From positions 35,001 to 99,000 of the forward strand of contig JAQGDQ010000173.1 of the NCBI GenBank assembly GCA_030141605.1: a stretch of DNA of 64,000 nt. Direction: 5' to 3'. The notes below the pieces were generated by a model. That model worked only from the letters and a program-made list of their open reading frames with translations, did not search any database and had not been told where the DNA came from. This DNA comes from Tubiluchus corallicola (Eukaryota; Priapulida; Priapulimorpha; Priapulimorphida; Tubiluchidae). Each line of letters opens with the position of its first letter. The first letter of the stretch is position 1. Shown here in pieces: positions 22,056 to 39,765 of the stretch. The translations under genes and the position numbers were made by a program.

Positions 22056-23792
22056 TCACAAGCATACAGTTATGGTAAGCCACAAACACAGGTGTACTGT
22101 CTATAGAAGCGTAGTCACAAGCATACAGTTATGGTAAGCCACAAACACAGGTGTACTGTCTATAGAAGCGTAGTCACAGGTGTACTGTCTATAGAAGCGT
22201 AGTCACAGGTGTACTGTCTATAGAAGCGTAGTCACAGGTGTACTGTCTATAGAAGCGTAGTCACAGGTGTACTGTCTATAGAAGCGTAGTCACAAGCATA
22301 CAGTTATGGTAAGCCACAAACACAGGTGTACTGTCTATAGAAGCGTAGTCACAAGCATACAGTTATGGTAAGGGAAACACAGGTGTACTGTCTATAGAAG
22401 CGTAGTCACAAGCATACAGTTATGGTAAGCACTGACAAACACAGGTGTACTGTCTATAGAAGCGTAGTCACAAGCATACAGTTATGGTAAGCCACAAACA
22501 CAGGTGTACTGTCTATAGAAGCGTAGTCACAAGCATACAGTTATGGTAAGCCTGACAAACACAGGTGTACTGTCTATAGAAGCGTAGTCACAAGCATACA
22601 GTTATGGTAAGCACTGACAAACACAGGTGTACTGTCTATAGAAGCGTAGTCACAAGCATACAGTTATGGTAAGCCACAAACACAGGTGTACTGTCTATAG
22701 AAGCGTAGTCACAAGCATACAGTTATGGTAAGCCACAAACACAGGTGTACTGTCTATAGAAGCGTAGTCACAAGCATACAGTTATGGTAAGCACTGACAA
22801 ACACAGGTGTACTGTCTATAGAAGCGTAGTCACAAGCATACAGTTATGGTAAGCACTGACAAACACAGGTGTACTGTCTATAGAAGCGTAGTCACAAGCA
22901 TACAGTTATGGTAAGGGAAACACAGGTGTACTGTCTATAGAAGCGTAGTCACAAGCATACAGTTATGGTAAGCCACAAACACAGGTGTACTGTCTATAGA
23001 AGCGTAGTCACAAGCATACAGTTATGGTAAGCATGACAAACACAGGTGTACTGTCTATAGAAGCGTAGTCACAAGCATACAGTTATGGTAAGCACTACAA
23101 ACACAGGTGTACTGTCTAGAAGCGTAGTCACAAGCATACAGTTATGGTAAGCACTGACAAACACAGGTGTACTGTCTATAGAAGCGTAGTCACAAGCATA
23201 CAGTTATGGTAGCAACAAACACAGGTGTACTGTCTATAGAAGCGTAGTCACAAGCATACAGTTATGGTAGCCACAAACACAGGTGTACTGTCTATAGAAG
23301 CGTAGTCACAAGCATACAGTTATGGTAAGCCACAAACACAGGTGTACTGTCTATAGAAGCGTAGTCACAAGCATACAGTTATGGTAAGCCACAAACACAG
23401 GTGTACTGTCTATAGAAGCGTAGTCACAGGTGTACTGTCTATAGAAGCGTAGTCACAGGTGTACTGTCTATAGAAGCGTAGTCACAGGTGTACTGTCTAT
23501 AGAAGCGTAGTCACAGGTGTACTGTCTATAGAAGCGTAGTCACAGGTGTACTGTCTATAGAAGCGTAGTCACAGGTGTACTGTCTATAGAAGCGTAGTCA
23601 CAGGTGTACTGTCTATAGAAGCGTAGTCACAGGTGTACTGTCTATAGAAGCGTAGTCACAGGTGTACTGTCTATAGAAGCGTAGTCGCAGGTGTACTGTC
23701 TATAGAAGCGTAGTCACAGGTGTACTGTCTATAGAAGCGTAGTCGCAGGTGTACTGTCTATAGAAGCGTAGTCGCAAGCATACAGTTATGGT
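22028..23792 (+). repeat. 59-bp/29-bp composite minisatellite over the CDP-DAG synthase stop codon
   Basis: The founder is the end of exon 11: ACACAGGTGTACTGTCTATA then GAAGCGTAG, encoding the last residues (NTGVLSIEA) and the stop. The long unit (about 55-62 bp) adds TCACAAGCATACAGTTATGG and TAAGCCACAA. Two blocks (about 22165-22290 and 23400-23770) repeat only the 29-bp coding part. Roughly 40 copies of the terminal codons follow the real stop. Long units carry ATGGTAAGC, a donor-like sequence. Confidence 0.96.
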
Positions 23793-24734
23793 AAGCCATT
23801 GTTAATGCAGAATGTCTGCATTTTTGTTAAACATTTGAATTGAGAAACCTTGATAAATCTAGCCACCTAAGTGCGTGAACCCCGGAACTTTACGGGAGAC
23901 GTCCCGCCTACGTGAAACGCTAGCGGACTGATATTAAATGAGGGGTACCCCGATGTTCTAGTGCAAGTTGTAAGTTTTTGTTTATTGTTTTGGTTAATTA
24001 ATTAATTATGCCAATTAAAAATGTTAAACCTACGGCAAACAGTTTGTTTATTTATACTTTGTTGTGTTCACTGTTTCTGTTCTCACAGTATCACCCCATT
24101 GGCCCATTCTCTGTACTTTAGGACGGACCGACCCCTCCTGCGTTTGTAATTGCCTTAGAATTAAAACAATTATTTGGCTGCTCCTTAACATTTGGAGTCA
24201 TCAACCCGTTCAGCAATCCATCTTGACTTAAGTTGCCGGACCCAAGTTCGAGGCCCAGTTGGACTAGCAAAGAATTTCGTGACCCGAATGTTACAACCTT
24301 GTAAATTTAGATTAGATTAAACTGTGTTTTGATAGCATCTTTAATTGTTCTACATAATAGCTTGGACAACTAAATCAGAAGTATGCCAAAAAGGGGTGAA
24401 CATTTTCTACCAGAAAGCAGATTCGAGCCAAACCGAATTTTAACATTTTCGAGTCGTAATCAAATGCGTATTCAGTGTTAAAGCTTTTCGAATAAATTTT
24501 TGAACGACTAATGAAAAGCAGTCTCACAAAGATTTTGCATATTGATTCTGTTCTGCGCTAAAACCAACAATAACGTGTTCAAAAACTGTGCAGAGAAATT
24601 GTGCTGGCTGAGTGATATTGTAAACATTTTAATGATAAAGAATGCGTTTAACTGAAGCGACGAAACTCGAGCAAAAGAATTTGAATGTTCCGCAGCTTAC
24701 TCCTGATGACATTATTTCTTTAGACATCATAGGT
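23793..24734. other. 3' flank / putative 3' UTR region of the CDP-DAG synthase gene
   Basis: Unique sequence after the minisatellite. AATAAA at 24491-24496 is a candidate poly(A) signal on the plus strand, but it is 2.4 kb from the stop and unproven. A small open frame near the right end is listed separately. Confidence 0.4.
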
Positions 24735-25310
24735 CAGGGGTGTGCAAATTATCTGACTAGCCGGGCCACATTAAACTTTCCCGCAATTCCTGCGGGCCAC
24801 AGGCAGTTTGATCAAGAAGCCAAGTACAGAAAGGCCTAATAACGATTTTTTTTGCATCCGACCTGCGTACATCGTTACTACTACACTCAAGAAACTATTT
24901 TAGAAGTTATTAAAATTTATATTACAAACCATATATTTCTACTTTCAGGACAGATAGTGGTAATTTCATTACAATGCATATTAGTAATGTGTATCACACA
25001 GTCTGTGTAGTACAGTGTTATAACTTATTAAACTACAACCATCTTGTAAGGGTTAATGGCATCCGATCTAGTAGAAAAAACTACCCGCACTATCTTTGGG
25101 ATCGTGGCACGGACTTCAGCTGGATACACTCAATTAATCGCCCGGGCCGCACTTTCATTAGGTTGACAAATGTCTTCGCGGGCCGCACAAATTCTCTCGG
25201 CGGGCCGCAAGTGGCCCGCGGGCCGCAATTTGCACACCCCTGTCATAAATAGATGGATCACGTGTTTCTGTAAACAATCAAAGTAACAAAGGCTACTAGA
25301 ACATGAAAGT
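24642..25310 (+). other. Small open frame interrupted by a hAT MITE, unrecognised
   Basis: ATG at 24642 opens MRLTEATKLEQ, then VPQLTPDDIISLDII, up to the MITE inserted at 24735. Leaving out the MITE and one copy of its target duplication, the frame continues NRWITCFCKQSK to a stop near 25284. The composition is protein-like, but no family is recognised and no splice context is clear. It may be chance. Confidence 0.25.
24735..25242 (+). mobile_element. hAT MITE, CAGGGGTGTGCAAATT family, copy 1
   Basis: Ends CAGGGGTGTGCAAATT and AATTTGCACACCCCTG are perfect inverted repeats. Flanks TCATAGGT and TCATAAAT match at 6 of 8 bases. The right half is rich in GGGCCGC motifs. Further copies are at 49276-49734, 59095-59565 and 61423-61925. 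Confidence 0.92.
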
Positions 25311-26694
25311 ATGACAGCTTTTTTCATTTGTTAAGCGATTCATGACAGATTAAAATTGTAGAACCGATAGCTCGGATTTTTGGCAGAGTTGCGAACGAAT
25401 ATCGTGGCGCTAAACGACACCATCGATTTTCGAAACTGTTTAAGAAACCGGAAAGATGAAATTGTTTATGTTTGTTGCTATGGTAATAATTATCAACAAC
25501 TATCAATTGTAGGAAAAGCACCAGCAATTGACCAGTTAACTTTGTATTAAACTGCCATTATGTTTACACTTTCAGATACTCTAACTTTCTGTAGAACTGA
25601 TGATTGGGGCATTTATCAGAAATGGTTGTCGTGGTGATCAGGAAGATAGTTGTGTTAGTCTGTTAAAGCCGATCCTGAAAATTGACTGGCTGTATGTTGG
25701 ATTATCTTGGTATGAACATCAAGAAAAAAAATGGTGTCGGGATTCTAATGCTAGCTAATCATTGTGTTTTGGGAGCTACCTAAATTGTACGTTCCATCAA
25801 AGATAGGACGTCTTTAGTCCTTAATTTACGATTTCGTTGTTGTTGCTTTGTTAAGTTTAACTTTTAACTGTTGTCGCAATATAATCCTAGATAGTCTAAT
25901 TGCTAGAAATGACTTTTTGAATGCAGTGTGCATTGTCTGTAATAAAACGGAGCTGTCATTGTCATTAGTATTTTGTTAGAGGAGCAGTATGCGAGTTATT
26001 CACGCTGCTTTACCCAAAAGAGATATTAATTTTTCACTAAACCAAATGGTGTTTGTATTTAGTAGAATTTGTCTTAGCCTGGTGCCAGGTTTGTAGATGT
26101 TTGAAGTAACAGTGAAAAGTTGTTCTTTGTTTCTTTAATCGTCTCATTCTTGCCAAAGTTTTACTTAAAATCTTCTGTTGTATTTTCAAGTACAAGTGCA
26201 GTTAAACTTTGTTACACTGCTACCTGTTGTGCCGCCAAACTCGTTTACTGCCTGCAAAATGGCCAGGAACTAAATGGCTTTATTCAAATGCATATAAAAA
26301 TAACTCCTTATACAGCCTCCCGTTCCCTGCTATCTGCCGGGCAAATTAATAGGCATGTTCAAATTTGGAAATACTGCCTGCAGGACCAGCGGCTTGTCAA
26401 TGTAATACCAACTGTATGAGTCTGCTATGCACTGTGCTGAGTCGCTGACACTGGCTAAGCGTCACATGTAAAATAATGCATATTATAGTGTTCTGATTGT
26501 TTGCAAGTTGTACTGTTTGTTGTAAAGTCACAAAAATATTATTGCCATTGCCATGCAGTCATAATGGCAACTAACAAGAGAACATGCTTGGCTCTTTTTT
26601 GCTAGTGAGCAGTGTTAAAATATGCTTTATATGGTTTTACATTTTATGCGTGATATTGCCAACTTTCTTCTGGTCCCAATGTGGGCCGTATAAA
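25243..26694. other. Intergenic, nothing recognised
   Basis: Unique AT-rich DNA between the convergent CDP-DAG synthase and RPS14 genes. The open frame at 26120-26419 shows no known domain. Confidence 0.5.
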
Positions 26695-27260
26695 GAGTTT
26701 TGACTGTGCATGCATTAGGCTGTTGTTGCAATAGCATTGAGTTTTGATTGTGCATGCATTAGGCTTTTGTTGCAATAGCAGAGTTTTGATTGTGCATGCA
26801 TTAGGCTGTTGTTGCATTAGCAAACAGTTTTGATTGTGCATGCATTAGGCTGTTGTTGCAATAGCAAAGAGTTTTGATTGTGCATGCATTAGGCTGTTGT
26901 TGCAATAGCAAAGAGTTTTGATTGTGCATGCATTAGGCTGTTGTTGCAATAGCAAAGAGTTTTGATTGTGCATGCATTAGGCTGTGGTTGCAATAGCAGA
27001 GTTTTGATTGTGCATGCATTAGGCTGTTGTTGCATTAGCAAAGAGTTTTGATTGTGCATGCATTAGGCTGTTGTTGCAATAGCAAAGAGTTTTGATTGTG
27101 CATGCATTAGGCTGTTGTTGCAATAGCAAAGAGTTTTGATTGTGCATGCATTAGGCTGTTGTTGCAATAGCAGAGTTTTGATTGTGCATGCATTAGGCTG
27201 TTGTTGCATTAGCATTGAGTTTTGATTGTGCATGCATTAGGCTGTTGTTGCAATGGCATT
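26695..27260. repeat. 44-bp minisatellite, about 13 units
   Basis: The unit is GAGTTTTGATTGTGCATGCA then TTAGGCTGTTGTTGCAATAG and CAAA. Some units lack 2-4 bases after AATAGCA. The TGCATGCA palindrome recurs in every unit. Confidence 0.95.
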
Positions 27261-28552
27261 GCATTTAACTGCTTACTGCAAATTAACAGCAATTTCGAGT
27301 TTAATTCCGAATTAACAGTGTTGTTTTATGTTTAAGAACTTCAGTACTTAGTGTCACTCCAGTAGAATATGTGGCGTTAGATTTTGTTGATGATTTTTAA
27401 ATCGTTAACTTCAAAAACAAGTTAAAAAAAGCTAAGGAAAGAAAGAAAGAAAAAAGACAAAGCAAAAGGACGAAAGAGAAAGAGAAATAAAAACGCGAGA
27501 AGAAAAAAGAAATCAAAATGAAACTAATACTTGGAGAAAAACAGTATCTGCTACATAATGCTGTAGTGCAAGCATGGAGGAATTTTAGGGCTTAATGTGT
27601 TGTAAAACACACGACTTTTTGTTGTCAACAGCACAGGACAAACTAATCTGTGCTCTGAGCTTTGAGCGTGACAAGCTGTTGAAGTTCATCTTTGGTGCAG
27701 CTGCTGAAATTCAGGAAATTTCTTGTTTAAAATCAGTTGCTGATTTGTGCAAATCACGGAGATCTGATTCCTTTATTTCTGGAAAATAAGTATAGCAATT
27801 TGCGAAAAAATGAAAAAGACAATGAAGTTAACCTGGCTCATAGAGGGTCCAGCGAGAGTATGCAAATGGTAGATTTCCTGGCCTGTGAAATGTTGCACCA
27901 CTGCAAAAATCAACCCAAACTTTTTTTTTACTATGTGTTTTGTTAACTTGCTTTTAGTTAGTCCTCTACCTGAATTTGTATTCTGCTTTACAATAATAGA
28001 TGCATTTTTCTGTTGATCTATGCAGTTTTTGAACAAAATATGTTTTTTTATCATTTTTGGGGCATCATGCAGCCCTAATGGTGATCACAGTATGATGTGA
28101 CATTATGCCTGTGTTGATTGTAATTACACTTGTATAATTTATTTGTTATTAATTTGTACAAATTTTATTATGTGTTATTATAGTGGATGTATAGACATTT
28201 TTTATTTTATTTGTATATATAGTTAGTTTATTTTGGCTTTTAGTTGAGTTTGTTGAAGAAGTCATTTGACCAAAACACCTGCAGTAGCTGCTTGGCATTG
28301 CTAACAACCAAACAAGACGTCATTATGTGCAATGTAAGGCCCATTGTCTGGGGGTTTACCTCTTTTATGGGGTGCTGCCTTTTGTTGTCCACTTTCGTCA
28401 TGAAAATTGCTTCATTCTCATGAAACTTCGGTCATCCGGTAAAAATTGTATGTCACCATCATCCGAATCTTTATCATAGCTTGCATGTTTGATAGCTCGA
28501 GATTATTTTATCACACATTTTCAAAGTTAAAGATTTGAAAGTATTGAAACAA
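27261..28552. other. Intergenic, nothing firmly recognised
   Basis: Contains a purine-rich stretch (about 27420-27530, AAAGAAAGAAAGAAAAAAG). The overlapping frames 27595-27789 and 27737-27946 show a stretch DKLICALSFERDKLLKFIF, which could be a decayed coding remnant but matches no family I know. Confidence 0.4.
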
Positions 28553-28710
28553 TGGCGTGCAGTCTTTGAATAACGATTGCACATTACGTGTGCTGCCACG
28601 AAACAGTGGCGTGCAGTCTTTGAATAACGATTGCACATTAAGTGTGCCGCCACGAAACAATGGCGTGCAGTCTTTGAATAACGATTGCACATTACGTGTG
28701 CTGCCACTAA
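28553..28710. repeat. 54-bp tandem repeat, 3 units
   Basis: Units start near 28553, 28607 and 28661 and contain GCGTGCAGTCTTTGAATAAC and GATTGCACATTACGTGTGCT. The period is a multiple of 3, so frames stay open across it on both strands. Confidence 0.92.
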
Positions 28711-30047
28711 CGCCACAAATGGGTGAAAGAAAGGGGGGGAATGTTGCATCATTTTGATGTTGGATTTAGAATGCATTCTCACAGACAGTATTGTGGGTAA
28801 TTATTTCGTTTTTCGAATAAGTAATTGTGTCAAGCTAATGTAATCACTGTGTTTGTTATTTTCCATCAAATTGCTGTGTGTATCAGACAGTTGACGTCTG
28901 CACTTATTTTAATGTATGATTGTCTCAAAGGTGTAGCAAGTTTGTAAAGCTTTCAGAACTGTTCATCCTTTCACTGTACGAAATTGTGGGGAAAAGTGTG
29001 TCGTAGTTTCAGTGCCGTCGGGCTTATCTTCAGTTAAAAACACAAGATTTTAGACCGTGAAGATGGTGTTGCATGCACAAAAACATTAAACTGTAAAATG
29101 TGGTAGAACACGACTGAAAAGTAAAGCCACAAAAAATGAATAACAAGCTCAAACATTAGTTACACTGTGAATTCTAAAATATGCACAGAGCTTCTGTGTA
29201 AAAGAAATCAACTTTATTTTCTGTTCATTAAGTTCAACTACTCAAAAGGTAAAACAAAAATATTTTTTAACATTTAAGAGTTGTAAATGCCAGCAGCCTG
29301 TGGAATTTCAGAAAGTGCAAATTCAAAAAAGCACTGCCTTCCTAATGTTAATCTGTATGATACAATAATGAGTATATTTTCACAAACAAAATAATGCATT
29401 TAGACTGTCTGCGTTATCATTTACAGAGAACTAGTGTGAACGTTGTTCATTATGTTCTTCTAGTGCAATAATTGAATTACGATTCATGTTGTTGTAGCAG
29501 AGTATAGTAATATAGTTTTATTCTCACATACTTATTGAGTATCTCTTCTTTTTAATGCTGTTATTTTTTACATGTCATTGCCCTAAGTTTCTCAAAATTA
29601 GGACCTAATCTTACCAGTTTCAGTGTTAATATAGCACTGGCTGAGGCTATCATCTGAGGCTGATCAAACTATGTGACTGCTGTGAAAATTCCGAAACAAA
29701 ATGTGAACGTACCCAAGTTGTAGCAAATGTGCACAGCACTAAACAACACATAAACTGCATTTTAAAGGCAAACGTCTGTAACTGACTTAGGAACAGAATA
29801 TGTAAAAAAAACTTTCACATGAAGTCAGTATAACATACAAAATAGATTTCAGACAGTCTGCACAGCCTTTCACCAACAAAGTAGTAAGAATTCTAAGTTG
29901 AATGTTCTAAAATCACGATCACTGTGCTTTTTAAGAGCCAATTCGCAAAAGTGCATAACATGTTACTCCTAGAGATTATATCAGTAATACCAGTAGTCAA
30001 TTCATTTTATTTGTACGCTTTATTAACACAATCTGTTGTCACAATTA
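28711..30047. other. Intergenic, nothing recognised
   Basis: AT-rich unique DNA downstream of RPS14. No coding potential on either strand beyond chance. Confidence 0.5.
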
Positions 30048-30053
30048 TTTATT
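30048..30053 (-). terminator. RPS14 polyadenylation signal AATAAA
   Basis: Minus-strand AATAAA begins 8 bases after the RPS14 stop codon; a second one is at 30019-30024. The second would give a 3' UTR of about 50-60 nt, typical for ribosomal protein mRNAs, and is the likelier one in use. Confidence 0.6.
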
Positions 30054-30061
30054 ACAAGAAT

Positions 30062-35503
<5,442 letters not shown>

Positions 35504-35510
35504 CTTGTTT

Positions 35511-36335
35511 CTGAAGAAAAAGAAGGATAAATTAAAGGCATTAACAACAAATTTGAAAAACACGTTGTTGCATTAACATTTGAAAAACACGTTGTTGCAT
35601 TAACATTTGAAAAAAACACCCGAGATGCATTAGCATTTCACTGTCAAACTATTAGAGAAAGCAAAATACAACAGACTCTGCATAATTCGGTTCTGTGTAA
35701 CTGGCAATATCATTTACCTCACACAGGATTAGATAGAATGGATTGTTTCTATATATCTTAACATTAAAGCAATCGTAAAGCTTGGTATATTGCAGAATTT
35801 GGTAGATTTTAGAGTTCTGAACAATCTACATAAAACCTATTCTATTTATTCTGCTTATCTTGGACATTGCGATTGCGATACTCGACTCTCTCCACCTATC
35901 AGAGGCGGGCACTTTTATAGGGTGCAAAGTTTATTCTTCTATAACGCTGATCTTTTAGTTGTCTTTTCCAAATTTAATGTCTTTATTTGTCTTTATCCTG
36001 TAATCCATGCATTCATTCACTAGATTTCTAATTCTTAGCAATCTTTCCTTTTCACTGTTCATTAATATATCTGAGTTCAATATCTGACATGCAGAAATAT
36101 AGGTCAGTATAATGAATGTGCACTTTCCCGGGTGTCCCATCAGCAGGGGTGTAAAAACAATCAGAAACCTAATCAATAAACAGCCCACATTTGTAAAAAC
36201 GCTCAACGAGTTGTCACTGCACGATTTATTGCTGGTCACCTGTATGGAGAGATATTGTATATAAGCGAGATGCCAGGAAGCTTCGAGTTTGGTCTAAATG
36301 TTCAAACGGTCAAAATATGTTATCAAAAAATGATC
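35511..36335. other. RPS14 upstream region
   Basis: Holds the RPS14 5' UTR intron, but the first exon and TSS are not identifiable by eye. A 27-bp repeat (AACACGTTGTTGCATTAACA) occurs about 2.5 times at 35545-35620. The minus frame 35955-36239 is unrecognised. Confidence 0.4.
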
Positions 36336-36550
36336 TTGATTATGTGAACGTGAACATGAACTTGAGCTTATGGTGGCAAACAAACTTGAATAAACAGTTT
36401 GATTATGTGAACATGAACATGAACTTGAACTTATGGTGGTGAACAAGCTTGAATAAACAGTTTGATTATGTGAACATGAACATGAACTTGAACTTATGGT
36501 GGTGAACAAGCTTGAATAAACAGTTTGATTATGTGAACGTGAACATGAAC
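36336..36550. repeat. 63-bp tandem repeat, 3.4 units
   Basis: Units start TTGATTATGTGAAC at 36336, 36399, 36462 and 36525. They contain a nested GAACAT/GAACTT hexamer. The period is a multiple of 3, so a serine-rich minus frame stays open and should not be called a gene. Confidence 0.93.
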
Positions 36551-39128
36551 TAAACGTCTTTGCCGAACTAGATTTATCATGCAACACGGAGTTTCTTTTT
36601 TCCCTAAGCATTCAAACTACGTCAAGCTTACTGTATATTAAAGGGCAAGAAAAGGGGTACCTGAAGTAGGTTTCAGAAAAATCGCCTTAAAAAATTATAT
36701 TACTTTATAGCAATTTTATGCATATATCGTACTCGCACTGAAAGGAATTTTAGTTTGTCTTCATTTTAGATCTCCCGCAATACTGTTCCGAAGTCGCCAT
36801 TACATGACGTCATGTACCAAACGTAAATCAAGGGAAGAAAAGGCAATGTTAAATTACGTCTCAAAAGACTTTCCATGCAAATCTATGTTACTTAGATTTT
36901 CGCTTACCTGCTAGAAAGACTTATGTAACTAGAAAAGAAAATTATTAATTATTCAAAATGTTTTCACCAGTTGGCAAAATGTCGCTGACTCACCCTCCAG
37001 GGTGCACCACTCATTAACCAAAAAATGTATTTTTAACGCTACGAACACTCTGATTATTTTTTCAAACTTTACAAAATGTTATCTAAACTTGTTTCAAATG
37101 ACCTGTCGTGAAAATGGCTGCATCTAACGCTCATCGCGGGAGTTTAAATTTACATGTTTTATACAGCGTGACTGCCAGTTGAAGTCCTGAACGCAAAAAG
37201 GCAGTGCGTAAGTGATATAAAATTTCAAAACGAATTTTTTAAGCTTTATGTTTTTGAAGGGTTTTCTTGTGCTTTAAGACAATACACGAGAATTCCCCTC
37301 TTTTGGCATCATGACAGTTCTATAGTAGGCCCACTCATGTAAATACATGTGCTCAGTGATACATTTTGAAGTTTAGAACCTTTTTTTCACGGGCGGCCCT
37401 TTTACACAGATTAGCATATAATTAGCCCGTGTTTAAGTAAGTCATCTATGCAGAAAAGGTCATGAACCCTCGAATCAAGAAGGTTTTAACTCCCACGGGG
37501 CCTTCTATTCCTTGGGGTTGCCCAAGACTATTGAACCTATACTATCAACGAGTACATGTTGGTGCAAAAAAAACACATTATGTCAACACTGGAGAGTCGT
37601 TGTTTTGTGTGACTGTAAAAAATGGCAGGAGTAAGCAAAATGTATCATAAATTCATTAGTAAAACTAAAATGTAAAAAGAAACTAGAATTAAAATGAAGT
37701 TGTTAAGCTTAATGGATGAAACTATGATGTGCTACTCAACAAATAGCTAGACTTATTGAGTACATAATAATTTATATATTATTTAAGAATGTAAAACGGT
37801 GTAAGGGAAGTGTGTCAATCAGTTAACATTATAAGATTTGGGCAGCCTAATAGTAATATAAGGGCTTGCACAGCTTTTCAAATGACGAAATAGATCTACG
37901 AAATTCCTTACCGGAAGTTATGAGACAAAAAACGACCAACGGTTTTAAAGATGCACTATACAAGAGGCCTCCTATAATTAATACATTTGACGTATGACTG
38001 GAAGCATTGCACGTTTTTGTAATATATATCAATATCTATATATGAAGGGCAAAATGCGCCTCTTACTATTTGTGTGCAGATAACTATTACAGCAAGCACG
38101 AAAGTTTGTCGGGGTCACGCACAGATACGCGTTTCATACTTCTCGAACACTACTACAGTATACGTAAAGTTAGGTTTTTGTGTGCACTGAAATAAAACCT
38201 AAAACCCAACTTCTACTAATGCTAAAGACAAAAAATTAACAAGAAAGAACTAGAAATTCTCAATGCAAAATACACTTACTTAAAATTACACTTCTCTTCC
38301 TCGAGACCTAACAGCGAAAAGACCACATCGTAAATTCTGATAAACGGTGTGCATGGCAATTTCCGAAAATCATTCCCCATTTTCTGCGCCCACATCACCT
38401 TCAGGGTCAGTCGCCTCCAAGGCCTCTGCCATCATATTTATCATTGTGTCCAGTGTTAGTGTGCGTCTGGTTTAATGTAGACCCAGTAAAATCTTATTAA
38501 CAACAGCACATGGTTTTTCTCTTTAACAACCAAAATACTGAAGTTCAATGATATGTAATTGCAGTCTAAACTATTGTTACGACTGCAAAGTGATATTTAT
38601 TTCCACACTCCCACCCTACTGACACATTGAGATGGTTCAATCCACTATGAAGCCACTGCATATCAGTGTTGCATAGCAGTTATAAGTAGCTGGTTACGGA
38701 ATGGTAGCTTGTCTGTTCAACTGGTTGCCGGATAGGCATGTTTAACATCTCAGCACTTGTTCCTTGTAACTTGCACGGAACACAGGGGACTCTGACAAGT
38801 TTAATCTATTAAAATAATCTGTTTCTTTTGAACTAGCGAATCAGCACCATCCGCTCAACATTAAACTGGTAGTCAGTATGGGGGACTGGTAGTTCAAAAC
38901 CACCCCAGTGGGCTTGCACCTTCAGCCTCGTCAGTGACTAGCAAGTTTCAGAAAATGCATAGTCGAGCCACATCAAATCTGCAGAGCATTCAGCCTATCA
39001 TCTTGCCCAAGGGAAACCATATAAGTCATTTGGAGATACAACATCACCACAAAAACCATTGCCACGTTGGCAGAGAGCACGTAGCCACTTTCGTTCAGTG
39101 AAAATTTTGGATTATTAGAGCAAGAGTA
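36551..39128. other. Intergenic between the divergent RPS14 and ZSWIM8 genes
   Basis: Mostly unrecognised. A CRE-like TGACGTCA lies near 36805. Minus strand 37843-38032 holds a LINE remnant (listed). The frame 37462-37650 on the plus strand has no known match. Confidence 0.4.
37843..38032 (-). mobile_element. LINE C-terminal remnant
   Basis: Minus-strand FRRSISSFEKLCKPLYYY before a stop resembles the terminal SISSFKKLLKxxL motif after the RT domain in CR1-type LINEs. Only about 190 bp is identifiable. Confidence 0.5.
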
Positions 39129-39765
39129 ATGATACGTCAAGTACTCAAAGACTGCATGCATTGTAGGTTGAGGTATAAAAAACCGATGGAACAGAAGCTA
39201 GCAAATCTGTCTAAGGAATGTTTAGATTCTAGAACCTTCTCTGTTGCAGGAATTGATTGCTTTGGCCACATGATGGTGAAGAGAGGGAGGACTCAAGTCA
39301 AATGCAATGGTGTGATAGTCACTTGCCTAGCAATCTGTAGTGTAGATTTAAAGGTTCTGTTCACCATTCGGCAGATTAGCTGATAAAAGCCATCCACAGG
39401 TTCTGTAGTCATAGGAGGAAGCCAGAGAGGTTCATCTCAGATTGTGGGACTAATTTTATTCCTGCTAAAGAGATAAATAGGGCAATATGTGAATAGAATC
39501 ACGACACAATCAGAAATAACATTGATCAGATAGAGTAGAATTGAGCTTCAACCCTCCAATAGGCCAGCACGTTGGTGGAACTTGGGAAGGCCTGATAAAG
39601 TCTGTCATAATGATCCTTTATTCTGCTGCCAATGAGCAATCTCTAGACGATGAAGGCCTCCAAAAACTCTTCTGTGTCACCTTATTTCACATTATTTTTA
39701 AGACACAATCTCATGTTTTGCCTTCTCACAATTTTACTAGGCAAGAAAATTTTTTGTTTGATTAG
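39129..39765 (+). mobile_element. BEL/Pao-type retrotransposon integrase remnant
   Basis: Plus strand, frameshifted. It reads DCMHCRLRYKKPMEQKLANL (zinc-binding and linker region), then VAGIDCFGHMMVKRGRTQVK and VTCLAICSVDLKV (around the first catalytic Asp), then ERFISDCGTNFIPAKEINRA (second Asp) and FNPPIGQHVGGTWEGLIKSV (around the catalytic Glu region). This order is the integrase core of BEL/Pao LTR retrotransposons. LTRs, gag, protease and RT were not found. Inactive. Confidence 0.85.

Noticed and set aside
24225-24270. tRNA-like B-box (AAGTTCGAGGCCC)
   Set aside because: No matching A-box, anticodon arm or acceptor stem around it.
24974-25252. Frames ending ...GPQFAHPC, also at 61738-61968
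   Set aside because: They are translations of the GGGCCGC-rich end of the hAT MITE, frame broken in other copies.
36294-36611. Serine-rich repeat protein on the minus strand
   Set aside because: 63-bp tandem repeat with a period divisible by 3; no gene context.
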